NCBI GenBank assembly: GCA_946402905.1 | Contig: CAMIYC010000010.1 | Location: 26,448 to 90,447, forward strand | Direction: 5' to 3' | DNA from: an uncultured Prevotellaceae bacterium | GTDB taxonomy: Bacteria > Bacteroidota > Bacteroidia > Bacteroidales > Bacteroidaceae | DNA: 64,000 nucleotides | Shown: positions 37,501 through 46,142 of the stretch, in pieces | Layout of the letters: the number at the start of each line of letters is the position of its first letter | Position numbering within the stretch: position 1 is the first letter of the stretch | Translations under genes and position numbers: made by a program | The notes under the pieces: model-generated | What the model saw: the letters and a program-made list of their open reading frames with translations, nothing else | The model's database searches: none | Told to the model about the DNA's origin: nothing

Positions 37501-38509
37501 GACATGGATCAACATCATCGATGCCGTGGCACCGACTTCTGTTGTCGATTCCTATGAGGTGGTGAACGACTCCACCGCCACGTTGTATTTCCATGGCGAT
37601 GATAACCTCTCTGGGATTTGGAAATATGATGTCTATGTGATTTATGGCGAGGGTTCTGCGCCTTTCAAGTTCAAGGAAGGAGTGAGCGGCAACCAATGCG
37701 ACGTACGCATCTACAACGGCATGACGCACGGCTTCTATGTCGTGGCAACGGACTCCGCCGGCAATGTGGAGAAAAAAACACTTCCAGAAATCGTAGTATC
37801 AATAGGTGTCCTCCCCGGCGATGCCAATTGTGACGGTACCATCGATATCTCCGACGTGTTGACGGTAGTAGACGCTATTCTCGGCAAGTCATTAAGAATG
37901 TATTGCCAGGCCAACGCTGATGTCAATGAAGACAGTGTGGTGGACATTTCCGATGTCTTGACGATTGTCGACATTATCCTAGGAAAGACAGAGGTGTCAT
38001 CGCACAGTAATGCCCGAATGACAATTGACAGTCATCTTGCTGTTAAAACTAAGGGCAAGCGCTGCTCGCTGCTTTTGGAGGGCAACGGACACTATATTGG
38101 TTGTCAGATGATGCTCAAACTACCAGAGAAATGCTTGCTGAGAGGAATCGTCCCGTGTGGAGAACGTAACAAGGGTATCAACGTTGACTTCCGCCACTTA
38201 GGACATGGCTTCTATAATATTGTCACTTATTCCACCAATGGAGCAGAGCTTGTTGATGTCAATGGTACATTGCTCGACCTTATCATTGATGGTGACTATG
38301 AGAAAGACTTGAGTGTCAGCAATATCTTGTTTACCAACGAATTTCTCGAGAGTGTGAGCATAAACGACTTGACCACTTCTACCACCGGCATCATCCCCAC
38401 TTTGGATGAATATCTGGACGGAGACATTTATAGTATCCAAGGTGTCAAGGTTCGTCATCCCAACAGAGGGGTAAATATCTACGAGGGAAAGAAGACAGTG
38501 ACTCGCTGA
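34592..38509 (+). CDS. Large dockerin-containing surface protein
   Basis: The 1305-residue product has a signal peptide (MRKLLILLFCLTVHGMARGQ). Residues about 22-310 are beta-rich repeats starting YEYRYWFDNDI, about 315-780 are a region of unknown fold, and about 790-970 hold a DUF7619-like block (SADPNEIYGQRSLSGSIYIN, NRAGIVFDTNEEI). An Ig-like segment follows, then a type I dockerin at about 1074-1135 (GDANCDGTIDISDV and ADVNEDSVVDISDV). The C-terminal beta domain and tail IYSIQGVKV are shared with the protein at 1645-4962. Codon use changes near 35530: upstream codons end mostly in C or G, while 35530-36900 is AT-rich, so the gene looks mosaic. The function is unknown; surface adhesion or substrate capture is an inference. 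Confidence 0.82.
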   Translation: MRKLLILLFCLTVHGMARGQTNIYEYRYWFDNDIVSAIQGTSATANWHLDIPVEGLSDKIHLLHMQIKDTTGVWSTPVTRLFSKLPHAEGMDYLFCMMNIDGKPFRMERLPMSGGAASWVIDTDSLVTGIHRYTIMAITPTGYATSIREGFFVRENMASQLANQHCCYQVDGGEAVVVDGTVNGDQYHFDLDMTDIANGLHKLTYWMVSDNGATTEIHTSLFIKIPLGGTGVKAYDYWLNDDFDNRHTTTLSKVQDPFKLITLLPVESVPLRSSNFKFAFKGEQPIVYAQNDFHIRFLDAGDRYVETTKQFVDEKVWQEVKPVEEIKERQTFDRIEENGIRWFSLKAEIGDTVSFKCDKACTLQLFSPSGKEEYKASGLTSVSFGGCHTKEQGTYYLAVHDVTGSGSTQELLYKHLDKYAVVSYSPNVVGNAEGNSFTIHLIGNGFDKMTHAFITHKNGSSIKGLIGRTTSSDALINFMIDSVGYVNGNYNIKLCYEDQEEKDCLIIVDALLFEEPDYGKIVVSKIGAPSPSNVFIETIKVTNNGNISYSYIPFNIAWDNPHLVRNVKFVNFYASVAAELDSAGYSIVSGTENLLDKGVEGVMMFFYIPHLNPHETMEFQLSIGVNSAGERFNLYAWTGTPVELDSQSGMQYAKSHPHKAFYANYSNRGHNMVTWGDNMANYSGLPGMPRIVSYAGNVGNTAIKTGATIGSYVNATGRRVGNEYINAYGLTGDEADFIRDVYDHQYPEMLSPGSIWGGFLGDLMDRLMGNQDDCAQNPTPSPGDPHSLGWLRSADPNEIYGQRSLSGSIYINDSLKTLNYRIQFENDSTIATAAAQTVIVRDTLGSQYYDLSTFSPTFVKIAENMYELDGSPNFVKTIDMRPKINTIVQVNGDIDKEQGIVTWTFRSLDPMTMEPVTDITKGFLPVNYDGISGIGEVSFCIDLKQPLPNGTEIPNRAGIVFDTNEEIMTQTWINIIDAVAPTSVVDSYEVVNDSTATLYFHGDDNLSGIWKYDVYVIYGEGSAPFKFKEGVSGNQCDVRIYNGMTHGFYVVATDSAGNVEKKTLPEIVVSIGVLPGDANCDGTIDISDVLTVVDAILGKSLRMYCQANADVNEDSVVDISDVLTIVDIILGKTEVSSHSNARMTIDSHLAVKTKGKRCSLLLEGNGHYIGCQMMLKLPEKCLLRGIVPCGERNKGINVDFRHLGHGFYNIVTYSTNGAELVDVNGTLLDLIIDGDYEKDLSVSNILFTNEFLESVSINDLTTSTTGIIPTLDEYLDGDIYSIQGVKVRHPNRGVNIYEGKKTVTR

Positions 38510-38844
38510 CTCAGTGGTTTATTGTCGGTCATAAATAAAACGGTGCAAGACCTGTCTGTCAGTGTCTTGTGCCGATTGTTATTTCAGTAATGTGGTAAAG
38601 TGTTTCAACTGCTTAATACTTCCGTTGGCCATCACTAATCACTATCTTTCCTTGTTGCTCATTCAGTATGGCTGTATCGGATGGTTAACCAACTTTGAAT
38701 ATTTTATTCATTATCTTTTTTTTTGCCTGGAGATAGAATAATATTGTGATTAATTTGCTATTTTTGTAGAAAAATAGATTCTATGATTGACAAATCAAGG
38801 AACATGGCAAGACTGTATAAAATGTTTTTGTAAAAAATGAATAT
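38510..38844. other. 335-bp intergenic region with terminator and promoter
   Basis: It holds the terminator at 38541-38574 and, before the next gene, an AT-rich stretch with a TATTTTTG box about 85 bp upstream of the ATG at 38845. Nothing else is recognised. Confidence 0.6.
38541..38574 (+). terminator. Terminator after the dockerin protein gene
   Basis: CGGTGCAAGAC (38541-38551) pairs with GTCTTGTGCCG (38564-38574), 11 bp with two G-U pairs, followed by a T-rich tract. Confidence 0.65.
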
Positions 38845-40188
38845 ATGAGAAATTTGACACAAATTTTGCTTATTGCGGCTTTATTGGTCTGGTGCGTCGC
38901 CTCCGCTGATGCCAAACGTAAGTCCAAACCCCAGTTGTGGCCCGATGGTACAGAGATTTCTGCATGGTTCAACGATACCTCTCGGGTGGATGTCGCCACG
39001 CTCGGCAGACAGTATGTCATCACCGACTATGGGGTGAAGATGGATAGCACATTGCTGCAAACAGAGGCCATTCAGTCCGTTATTGACCGCGTTGCTGCTG
39101 ATGGAGGTGGGGTGGTGGTCATCCCACGTGGTACCTTCCTCACAGGTGCGCTCTTCTTTCGTCAGGGCACACACTTACACCTCGTCGAGGGGGGCATGCT
39201 CAAGGGCATTGACGCCATCAAGTATTATCCGGTGCTCAAGACCCGTATGGAGGGACAGACGCTCAATTATTTCGCCGCATTGGTCAATGCCGATGGCATC
39301 AAAGGATTTACCATCACCGGACATGGTACCATCAATGGCAACGGACTCCGGTTCTGGGAGGAATTCTGGATCAGACGTAAGTATAACAGGCAGTGTACCA
39401 ACCTGGAAGCTTTGAGACCGCGACTGGTTTATATCTCCAACTGCACCGATGTCCAGGTGCAGGATGTACATCTTATCAACAGCGCATTCTGGACCAATCA
39501 CCTCTACCGGTGCGAGAGGGTGAAGTATATCGGATGCACCATCTTTGCACCTCATACGCCGGAGGACGCTAAGGCACCATCAAGCGACGCCATCGACCTC
39601 GATGTGTGCAAGGACGTGTTGGTGCATGGCTGCAACATCAGTGTCAACGACGACGCCGTAGTACTCAAGGGAGGAAAGGGTACTTTCGCAGACAAGGATC
39701 CCGACAACGGCCCTTGCTCCAACATTATTGTGCAGAAGTGCAACTATGGTTTCGTACATGGATGTATGACGCTGGGCAGTGAGTCGCTCCACGACCGCAA
39801 TGTGATCTTGCGCGACTGCTATGTGAGCCAGGCCACTCGTGTGCTATGGCTTAAAATGCGCCCTGACACACCACAGCATTATGAGTATGTCACGGTCGAG
39901 AATATGACTGGCAACTGTGGCAGCTTCATCGTGGTGCGTCCCTGGACTCAGTTCTTCAAACCCGAGCAGCGTGATGATATGCCGCTCTCGCAGTGCAACA
40001 ATATCACGGCACGCAACATACGGATGGACTGCAAAAACTTCTTCGACGTTGGACTTTCAGACAAATATGCTCTGAAAAACTTTACTTTCGAGAAGATCGA
40101 TGTCACTGATGCCAAAAAAGCTTTCGACCCGAAACTCATCACAGGTACCGTGGTCAAAGACGTGGTCATCAATGGAGTGGCACAGTAG
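38845..40188 (+). CDS. Glycoside hydrolase family 28 (polygalacturonase-like), PUL copy 2
   Basis: The 447-residue secreted enzyme has a signal peptide ending ASADA. The beta-helix start VITDYGVKMDSTLLQTEAIQ is followed by GFTITGHGTINGNG. Active-site motifs are SSDAIDLDVC near 244-253, NDDAVVLKGG near 268-277, YGFVHGCMTLGSE near 300-312 and LWLKMRPDT near 333. These replace the NTDG, DD, GHG and RIK motifs of GH28, as seen in the exo-acting and rhamnogalacturonan-type members. It differs clearly from copy 1, so the two probably attack different linkages. It has its own promoter region. Confidence 0.92.
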   Translation: MRNLTQILLIAALLVWCVASADAKRKSKPQLWPDGTEISAWFNDTSRVDVATLGRQYVITDYGVKMDSTLLQTEAIQSVIDRVAADGGGVVVIPRGTFLTGALFFRQGTHLHLVEGGMLKGIDAIKYYPVLKTRMEGQTLNYFAALVNADGIKGFTITGHGTINGNGLRFWEEFWIRRKYNRQCTNLEALRPRLVYISNCTDVQVQDVHLINSAFWTNHLYRCERVKYIGCTIFAPHTPEDAKAPSSDAIDLDVCKDVLVHGCNISVNDDAVVLKGGKGTFADKDPDNGPCSNIIVQKCNYGFVHGCMTLGSESLHDRNVILRDCYVSQATRVLWLKMRPDTPQHYEYVTVENMTGNCGSFIVVRPWTQFFKPEQRDDMPLSQCNNITARNIRMDCKNFFDVGLSDKYALKNFTFEKIDVTDAKKAFDPKLITGTVVKDVVINGVAQ

Positions 40189-40279
40189 CAGGAATGGAAA
40201 AAAGTCTTTGAAAAACGTAGATTTTCCGGATGACAAGACACTTTCTTGTCAAATCTTTGGATTTTCTGCGTTTTTTCAT

Positions 40280-40287
40280 TACTTTTG
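40280..40287 (+). promoter_or_regulatory. Promoter -7 box of the second BspA-like gene
   Basis: TACTTTTG matches TAnnTTTG, 27 bp upstream of the ATG at 40315. Confidence 0.5.
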
Positions 40288-40314
40288 CTGAGAATACAAC
40301 CAAATAGAGTAAAA

Positions 40315-41580
40315 ATGAGAACGATTCAACGATTTGTTATCTTGATGCTCGTACTCGGTACGGGCCTTACGGCTGATGCCATCAACATCAAGCTCAAAAA
40401 AGACCAGGCGGTCGTAGACGGTATCACATATACCATCAACACCAAAAAGCAGACTGCCTCGGTGGTAAAAGGACAAGAATTATATGTGGGTGATATCGTC
40501 ATACCTGAAAAAATCGTGGTCGATAGTGTCACCTGCTATGTGGAGAGCATCTCGGCCAATGCGTTCAAAGGGTGCCCGGGCGTGACATCTGTCACGATCG
40601 CTGACGGCATACTCAAGATCGGCAGCAGTGCCTTTGAGGGATGTGCCAGTCTCACAGAGATCACTATACCTGCACGCATACAGGAATTGCCATCCGATTT
40701 GTTCAAGGATTGTGCCAGCCTCACCTCTGTCAACCTGCCAGAGAACCTGAAGAAGATGTCTACTGGCACGTTCCAAGGGTGCAAGTCGCTCGCAGATTTC
40801 ACTTTTCCCGCTAATATTACAGAGATCCCGGCCAGCACCTTTGCTGAGTGCAGCGAACTGAAATACGTCACTCTGCCCTCAGGGACTAAAAAAATAGGCA
40901 GCAGCGTGTTTAAAAACTGTACCGGACTGGAGTATATCGACATACCGACGGGGGTGAGCAGCATTGGCAACAGTGCTTTCGAGGGTTGTGTAAGTCTGCG
41001 CGAGTTCCGTTTCCCGGCGGGAGTCAGTGAGATACCGGCCAATATGTTCCGGGGGTGCTCTGAACTCAAGGGGGTTGATATTTCCAACTCGGTAAGCAAG
41101 ATTGAGCACGACGCCTTCAATGGATGCAGCTCGCTCGACAGCATCAGTCTTTCCAACTCTGTGTCTTCCATCGGCAGCAGTGCCTTTGAGGGATGTGTGA
41201 GCATGAAGGGTGTGCGACTGCCCAACAGCGTGAAGGAGATACCCAGCAGTGCATTTAAGGGATGTGCCAGCCTGGCTGCCATCACTCTGCCCAACTCGCT
41301 GCTGAAGATCGGTAGCAGTGCTTTTGAGGGGTGTGCCTCTCTCGCTGCACTCACGCTCCCGCTCTCGCTCAAGGAGATTGGAAGCGACGCTTTCGAAAAC
41401 TGCAACAGCTTGATGGACATCTACTGCGGCAGTGCCACGCCGGTGAAAATCAGTGGCGACTCGTTCAGCAAGACTACACAGAAGGAGGCCATCGTACATG
41501 TGAAGAAAGGCTTCACCAACAACTACAACCTTGACAAACAGTGGAAGAAATTCCTCAATGTCATCAATATGGACAATTAA
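40315..41580 (+). CDS. BspA-like leucine-rich repeat protein without dockerin
   Basis: The 421-residue product starts MRTIQRFVILMLVLGTGLTADA (signal peptide); the frame is open from 40246 but the promoter lies between. About twelve LRR_5/BspA repeats of 23 residues follow, of the form GCASLAAITLPNSLLKIGSSAFE. The repeats are more diverged than in the protein at 1645. The end is a short VHVKKGFTNNYNLDKQW segment common to BspA-like proteins. There is no dockerin or sorting tail, so it may stay in the periplasm or use another route to the surface. The ligand is unknown. Confidence 0.88.
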   Translation: MRTIQRFVILMLVLGTGLTADAINIKLKKDQAVVDGITYTINTKKQTASVVKGQELYVGDIVIPEKIVVDSVTCYVESISANAFKGCPGVTSVTIADGILKIGSSAFEGCASLTEITIPARIQELPSDLFKDCASLTSVNLPENLKKMSTGTFQGCKSLADFTFPANITEIPASTFAECSELKYVTLPSGTKKIGSSVFKNCTGLEYIDIPTGVSSIGNSAFEGCVSLREFRFPAGVSEIPANMFRGCSELKGVDISNSVSKIEHDAFNGCSSLDSISLSNSVSSIGSSAFEGCVSMKGVRLPNSVKEIPSSAFKGCASLAAITLPNSLLKIGSSAFEGCASLAALTLPLSLKEIGSDAFENCNSLMDIYCGSATPVKISGDSFSKTTQKEAIVHVKKGFTNNYNLDKQWKKFLNVINMDN

Positions 41581-41603
41581 GCAACAGACAATAACCGATG
41601 TCA

Positions 41604-41638
41604 AAAGAAGCCCGGCCATCTATCGGCCGGGCTTCTTT
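41604..41638. terminator. Terminator of the second BspA-like gene, perfect 14-bp stem
   Basis: AAAGAAGCCCGGCC (41604-41617) pairs with GGCCGGGCTTCTTT (41625-41638) around 7 bases; T-run on the plus strand and A-run on the left arm allow action in both directions. Confidence 0.85.
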
Positions 41639-41651
41639 GTAGAGTCACTTG

Positions 41652-41744
41652 TCAGAATAATACTCCTATGCGTACGTCGGCGGTGTGACAGGTCTGGCCG
41701 TATGCGCCGCCTATGCTGCCATGGTGTAGTCCTGCAGGGCCATA
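41652..41744 (-). pseudogene. Possible C-terminal remnant of an outer-membrane barrel protein
   Basis: About 30 codons on the minus strand end DVRIGVLF then TGA, the terminal-Phe pattern of Bacteroidetes barrel proteins. An in-frame stop lies just upstream and no further coding sequence is seen. Too short to be certain. Confidence 0.3.
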
Positions 41745-41826
41745 TCAAGAATTATAGAATTAAAGAATTCTCATTGAGAGCAGCCACTTTGGTAACTAAA
41801 ATTCTATAATTCTATAATTCTTGATA
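41743..41826. repeat. Perfect 19-bp AT-rich inverted repeat
   Basis: Arms 41743-41761 and 41808-41826 are perfect complements with a 46-base loop. The right arm contains a doubled TTCTATAA word. It may be a weak terminator or the ends of a lost small element. Confidence 0.6.
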
Positions 41827-41876
41827 AGAAATATTGATAGCCTAATTCTATAGGTGGGTTCTATTAATTATGTCGA

Positions 41877-41988
41877 GGCGATTTTTGATTTTTAGTCGAG
41901 TGCAGAGTGTAAGTTGAAGAGGGAGTATAGCGGGCTATACGACCGATGAGACTTGACACTATGCACCGAATAAAAACAAAAAGCGACC
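41877..41988. repeat. 112-bp MITE-like imperfect palindrome
   Basis: The two halves are imperfectly complementary along the whole length around a centre GTATAG-CGGG-CTATAC (41925-41940). Paired blocks include TTTTTGATTTTT with AAAAACAAAAAG, GTGCA with TGCAC and AGTGT with ACACT. Size, intergenic place and full-length symmetry fit a non-autonomous mobile palindrome; an RNA hairpin is the alternative. Confidence 0.6.
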
Positions 41989-42049
41989 GAAACAGATTGA
42001 GCAGAATAATGCCTATATATCAAACAGAATTAATAGAACACACCTATAA

Positions 42050-44671
42050 TCACTCTTTTATCATCGCAACCACTTTGTCAACGGCGGCAGAGAGACCGTC
42101 GGGGTCTTTGCCACCGGCAGAGGCGAAGTGGGGCTGACCGCCGCCGCCGCCCTTGATGAGCTTGGCAGCTTCGCGCACCAGCTGACCGGCGTTGAGGCCA
42201 TGGTCTTTGACCACGTCGTCGCTGAGCATCACATGAAGCATCGGCTTGCCCTCTTGCACGGTGCCGAGGACGCACACCAACTGCTCGCTGATGGCCTGAC
42301 GCACTTTGAAGACAAGGTCTTTGGCTGATGCAGGGTCGAGCGGCAGCACCGCCCTCACCACATTGAAGCCGTTGATACACTCGGCTTGCTTCACCAGCTG
42401 CTCCTTGGCGCGATCCGTGGCCTGGGCCTTGAAAGCCTCGATCTGCTTGCGCATGGCATCGTGCTCGCAGATGTATTTCTGGATGACACCGCCCAGGTCT
42501 TTGGCGTTGTTGAACAGCTCGCGGATGCCTTTCAGCGTGTCTTCTATCTGGTAGAGCATCTCCTCGCAACGGCGGCCCGTCACGGCCTCCACGCGGCGGA
42601 TGCCGGCGGCAACACTGCTCTCGCTGAGAATCTTGAAGAAGCCGATGCGGCCGGTAGACGAGGCATGGATGCCACCGCAGAACTCACAACTCGGACCGAA
42701 ACGCACCACACGCACCTTGTCGCCGTATTTCTCGCCGAAGAGGGCTACGGCTCCCATCTCTTTGGCCTCGGCAAGTGGCGTGTCGCGGTGCTCGTCGAGA
42801 GGGATGTCCTGACGGATCATGTCGTTGACGATGCGTTCAGCCTGCCGCAGCTCCTCGTCGGTGACCTTTTGGAAATGGGAGAAGTCGAAACGCAATGTGT
42901 CGGGACTGACAAAGGAGCCTTTCTGTTCCACATGGTCGCCGAGCACTTGTTTGAGCGCATAGTCGAGCAGATGGGTGGCGGTGTGGTTGGCAGCACTGGC
43001 CTCGCGCAGGTCGGTGTCGACGCAGGCCATGAAGTCGGCGTCGGGGTGTTGAGGCAGTGCTTTTACGATATGTATGCTTTGGTTGTTCTCGCGTTTGGTG
43101 TCAATGATGTCGATGGTCTCATGCTCGCTCACAATCACGCCGCGGTCGCCCACCTGACCGCCCATCTCACCATAGAAGGGGGTGTAGTCGAGCACCAGCT
43201 CATAAAAACTGTTTTTCTTCTGCGTCACCTTGCGGTATCTCAGAATGTGACACTCGTATTCGGTGTAATCGTAGCCCACAAACTGCTGTTCGCCCTCGCG
43301 CAGCTCCACCCAGTCGCTGCTCTCCACCACGGCGGCATTGCGGGCGCGGGCTTTCTGCTTCTGCATCTCCTCGTCAAACTGTTTCTCGTCTACCGTGTAG
43401 CCATGCTCCCGGCAGATGAGCTCGGTGAGGTCGAGGGGGAATCCATAGGTGTCGAAGAGGCGGAAAGCCTGACGGCCGTCGAGCACGGTCTCGTGATGGG
43501 CCATCAGCTCATCCATGGCACCATTGAGCAGGTTGATGCCTTTGTCGAGGGTGCGCAGGAAAGAGTCTTCCTCTTCCTTGATCACACGGCTGATGAGCGT
43601 CTGCTGGCCTGGCAGTTCTGGATAGGATGCACCCATCTCATGCACCAGGATGGGAATAAGTTTGTAGATGAAAGACTCTTTCTGGCCGAGGAAGGTGTAG
43701 GCATAGCGCACAGCACGGCGCAGGATGCGGCGTATCACATAGCCTGCCTTGGCATTGCCGGGCAACTGTCCGTCGGCGATGCTGAAAGCCACGGCGCGAA
43801 GGTGGTCGGCCACTACGCGCATAGCCACGTCGGTCTCTTCTTTCTCACCATATTTCATGCCAGAGAGGCGCTCTATCTCGTGGATGATCGGCTGGAATAT
43901 GTCAGTGTCGTAGTTGGAGTGCTTGCCTTGCAGGGCACGAACCAGACGCTCGAAGCCCATGCCAGTGTCGATGACGTTCATCGAGAGCTTCTCCAGTGAG
44001 CCGTCGGCCTTACGGTTGTACTGCATGAACACGAGGTTCCAGATCTCTATCACCTGGGGGTCGTCATGGTTCACCAGTTCGCGGCCGGGCACCTTGGCTT
44101 TCTCCTCAGGCGTGCGCGAGTCGAGATGGATCTCTGAACAGGGGCCGCAGGGGCCGGTGTCGCCCATCTCCCAGAAGTTGTCGTGCTTGTTGCCGTTGAT
44201 GATATGGTCGGCAGGCACATGCTTGGACCAGTAGCCGGCCGCCTCGTCGTCGCGCTCAAGACCCTCTTCGGCCGAACCCTCAAACACGGTCACGTAGAGA
44301 TCCTTGGGGTCGAGGTGGAGCACGTCGACCAGGTATTCCCAGGCATAGTCAATAGCTCCCTCTTTGAAGTAGTCGCCGAAGCTCCAGTTGCCCAGCATCT
44401 CAAACATCGTGTGGTGGTAGGTGTCATGACCCACCTCCTCCAGGTCGTTGTGCTTGCCGCTCACACGCAGGCATTTCTGCGAGTCGGCTCTGCGGCGTGG
44501 CTCCGGGTCGCGGGTGCCGAGTATAATGTCTTTCCACTGGTTCATACCGGCATTGGTGAACATCAGGGTGGGGTCGTCTTTGATTACCATAGGGGCAGAG
44601 GCCACGATAGCATGGCCTTTAGACTCGAAAAATTTCTTGAACGAGTCGCGGATTTCGTTGGCTGTCATCAT
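42050..44671 (-). CDS. alaS: Alanyl-tRNA synthetase
   Basis: The 873-residue class II synthetase charges tRNA-Ala. The N-terminal catalytic core has [30 protein letters not shown] and [12 protein letters not shown]. The editing domain carries HTATH near 560 and CEFCGGIH near 663-670, the zinc-binding His and Cys positions. The C-Ala domain ends with [20 protein letters not shown]. Length and all motifs are normal. It is 29 bp downstream of a MerR-like gene in the same direction. Confidence 0.97.
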   Translation of the reverse strand: MMTANEIRDSFKKFFESKGHAIVASAPMVIKDDPTLMFTNAGMNQWKDIILGTRDPEPRRRADSQKCLRVSGKHNDLEEVGHDTYHHTMFEMLGNWSFGDYFKEGAIDYAWEYLVDVLHLDPKDLYVTVFEGSAEEGLERDDEAAGYWSKHVPADHIINGNKHDNFWEMGDTGPCGPCSEIHLDSRTPEEKAKVPGRELVNHDDPQVIEIWNLVFMQYNRKADGSLEKLSMNVIDTGMGFERLVRALQGKHSNYDTDIFQPIIHEIERLSGMKYGEKEETDVAMRVVADHLRAVAFSIADGQLPGNAKAGYVIRRILRRAVRYAYTFLGQKESFIYKLIPILVHEMGASYPELPGQQTLISRVIKEEEDSFLRTLDKGINLLNGAMDELMAHHETVLDGRQAFRLFDTYGFPLDLTELICREHGYTVDEKQFDEEMQKQKARARNAAVVESSDWVELREGEQQFVGYDYTEYECHILRYRKVTQKKNSFYELVLDYTPFYGEMGGQVGDRGVIVSEHETIDIIDTKRENNQSIHIVKALPQHPDADFMACVDTDLREASAANHTATHLLDYALKQVLGDHVEQKGSFVSPDTLRFDFSHFQKVTDEELRQAERIVNDMIRQDIPLDEHRDTPLAEAKEMGAVALFGEKYGDKVRVVRFGPSCEFCGGIHASSTGRIGFFKILSESSVAAGIRRVEAVTGRRCEEMLYQIEDTLKGIRELFNNAKDLGGVIQKYICEHDAMRKQIEAFKAQATDRAKEQLVKQAECINGFNVVRAVLPLDPASAKDLVFKVRQAISEQLVCVLGTVQEGKPMLHVMLSDDVVKDHGLNAGQLVREAAKLIKGGGGGQPHFASAGGKDPDGLSAAVDKVVAMIKE

Positions 44672-44700
44672 TTCTTTTGTGAATATTTTGTTTTATGTGT

Positions 44701-45048
44701 TTAGCTGATCTGGTCGAGCTGATCCTTCAGTTCTTGCAAGTCGTCGCGTATCTGGATAAGGTCGGCAATGACCTTGGCGCTCTTGTCCACACCATCGCGG
44801 TTTTCGTTGAACATCTTACGGGCTGCTGCAATCTTGAAGCCGCGCACTTTCACCAGGTTGTGTATCAGGCGAATCTGCTCGATATCTTTCTCGGTGTACT
44901 GGCGCACCTTGTTGCCGGTGGTCTGAGGCTTGAGGTGAGGAAACTCTTTCTCCCAGAAACGGAGTAGACTCTCCTTGACATCAAACATGGCTGCCACTTC
45001 TTTGATGGTGTAGTATAGCTTACGGGGTTGGGCGCTGCTCTCTGCCAT
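44701..45048 (-). CDS. MerR-family transcriptional regulator
   Basis: The 115-residue protein has a MerR helix-turn-helix: YTIKEVAAMFDVKESLLRFW and the recognition/wing segment with VRQYTEKDIEQIRLIHNLV. A short coiled C-terminus (LIQIRDDLQELKDQL) would dimerise; there is no ligand domain or metal-binding Cys. It precedes alaS and is probably cotranscribed. The target is unknown. Confidence 0.9.
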   Translation of the reverse strand: MAESSAQPRKLYYTIKEVAAMFDVKESLLRFWEKEFPHLKPQTTGNKVRQYTEKDIEQIRLIHNLVKVRGFKIAAARKMFNENRDGVDKSAKVIADLIQIRDDLQELKDQLDQIS

Positions 45049-45107
45049 TTCTTTTCTTTTTATCGTGCTTATAACGTTTTACCATAATGGGAGACCACCA
45101 TCACCAT

Positions 45108-46079
45108 TTAAAAAGTCCATTCGCTCTTGACGGCGAAGACTTTGTCGCGGGTGATAGCAGAGGCTTCCTTGCGGGTGAGCTGGCGGCTCCAGCCGACACG
45201 GCCTTGAGTGCCGGCACCCTCACCGGTGTTGTTGTATTCCAAGTAGCGGGCTGTCTGCTCGTTGGAGGATTTGCCCCAGTTGTGCCAGCCTTCAGCACGG
45301 ATATGGCGGCCCATCTCGCAGTTCATGAACAGCGTGTAGGCATAGGGGCGCCACGGACGGCCCAGATACACCTTGTCCACACCCTCGTCGGCAATCAGCC
45401 GGCAGTGGTTGAACACATAGCCGTAGGCTATATCGCTGGGGGTAGAAGCGGCGGTGATGTAGGAGTTGGACTTGTTCTTGATCGTACAACCTTCAAACCA
45501 TGCCGTCGACGGGCCGAAGATAAAGTCGGTGGTACCCTCTATATAGCAGTTCTCAAAAGAGAGACGGGTACCGGCCTTGCCGGTGTAGACGGTGTCTTGA
45601 TGGCCCAGGAAGCGGCAGTTGATGAAGCGCAGACGGTCGCCCTCGGTGTGCAGGGCTACGGCTTGGCCCAGACGTGCTGAGTTGTTCTCGATGGTGATGT
45701 TTTTCAAGGTGATGTCATTGCCCTCGATTTTCAGGGTATAGGTGCGGAATGTCCCCATCGCCTGTTCTGTACCGGCGAGACGCACGTTGGCATGGTCATC
45801 ATAGGTGATGATGGTGCTCGAAGCGTCCTCGCCGCAGATCTCGATGTGGTCAAGCCAGGAGGGCACAATCACCTTTTCTTTATAAGTGCCTTTTTTCACG
45901 AAGATCACTTTGTGATAGTCCATGAAAGCACGGCACACCTCGATGGCTTCACTTACGGTGCGGAATTCTCCTGTGCCGTCGCGGGCCACAAACAGGGTGT
46001 CGGGGTTGTCGTACTTGTTGGCGGCTTGTATCTGTGCCGTTGTCATCATGGCCAGGATGATGGTCAATAGTCTTATCAT
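45108..46079 (-). CDS. Pectinesterase (carbohydrate esterase family 8)
   Basis: The 323-residue secreted enzyme removes methyl esters from homogalacturonan. A signal peptide (MIRLLTIILAMMTTAQIQA) is followed by VARDGTGEFRTVSEAIE. Family motifs are GQAVALHTEGDRLRFINC near 138-155, FLGHQDTVY (catalytic Asp) near 157-165, GTTDFIFG (second Asp) near 181-188 and LGRPWRPYA near 239-247. All known active-site residues are present. It stands near the pectin locus but is separated by alaS and merR. De-esterification would expose substrate for the GH28 enzymes. Confidence 0.95.
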   Translation of the reverse strand: MIRLLTIILAMMTTAQIQAANKYDNPDTLFVARDGTGEFRTVSEAIEVCRAFMDYHKVIFVKKGTYKEKVIVPSWLDHIEICGEDASSTIITYDDHANVRLAGTEQAMGTFRTYTLKIEGNDITLKNITIENNSARLGQAVALHTEGDRLRFINCRFLGHQDTVYTGKAGTRLSFENCYIEGTTDFIFGPSTAWFEGCTIKNKSNSYITAASTPSDIAYGYVFNHCRLIADEGVDKVYLGRPWRPYAYTLFMNCEMGRHIRAEGWHNWGKSSNEQTARYLEYNNTGEGAGTQGRVGWSRQLTRKEASAITRDKVFAVKSEWTF

Positions 46080-46142
46080 CTTTATATTTATACGGTTAAT
46101 AATGTTTCCAAATATTGTTCTGTGTCTGCTCTGTCTTCAAGG

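Larger units (their letters stand above)
41581..42049. other. 469-bp intergenic region rich in inverted repeats
   Basis: Between convergent LRR and alaS genes. It contains the terminator 41604-41638, a short barrel-protein remnant (41652-41744), a 19-bp AT-rich inverted repeat (41743-41826) and a 112-bp imperfect palindrome (41877-41988). The last 60 bp before alaS show nothing. Confidence 0.7.

Noticed and set aside
42386..43999. 537-codon frame on the plus strand inside alaS
   Set aside because: Antisense to alanyl-tRNA synthetase, whose motifs are complete on the other strand.
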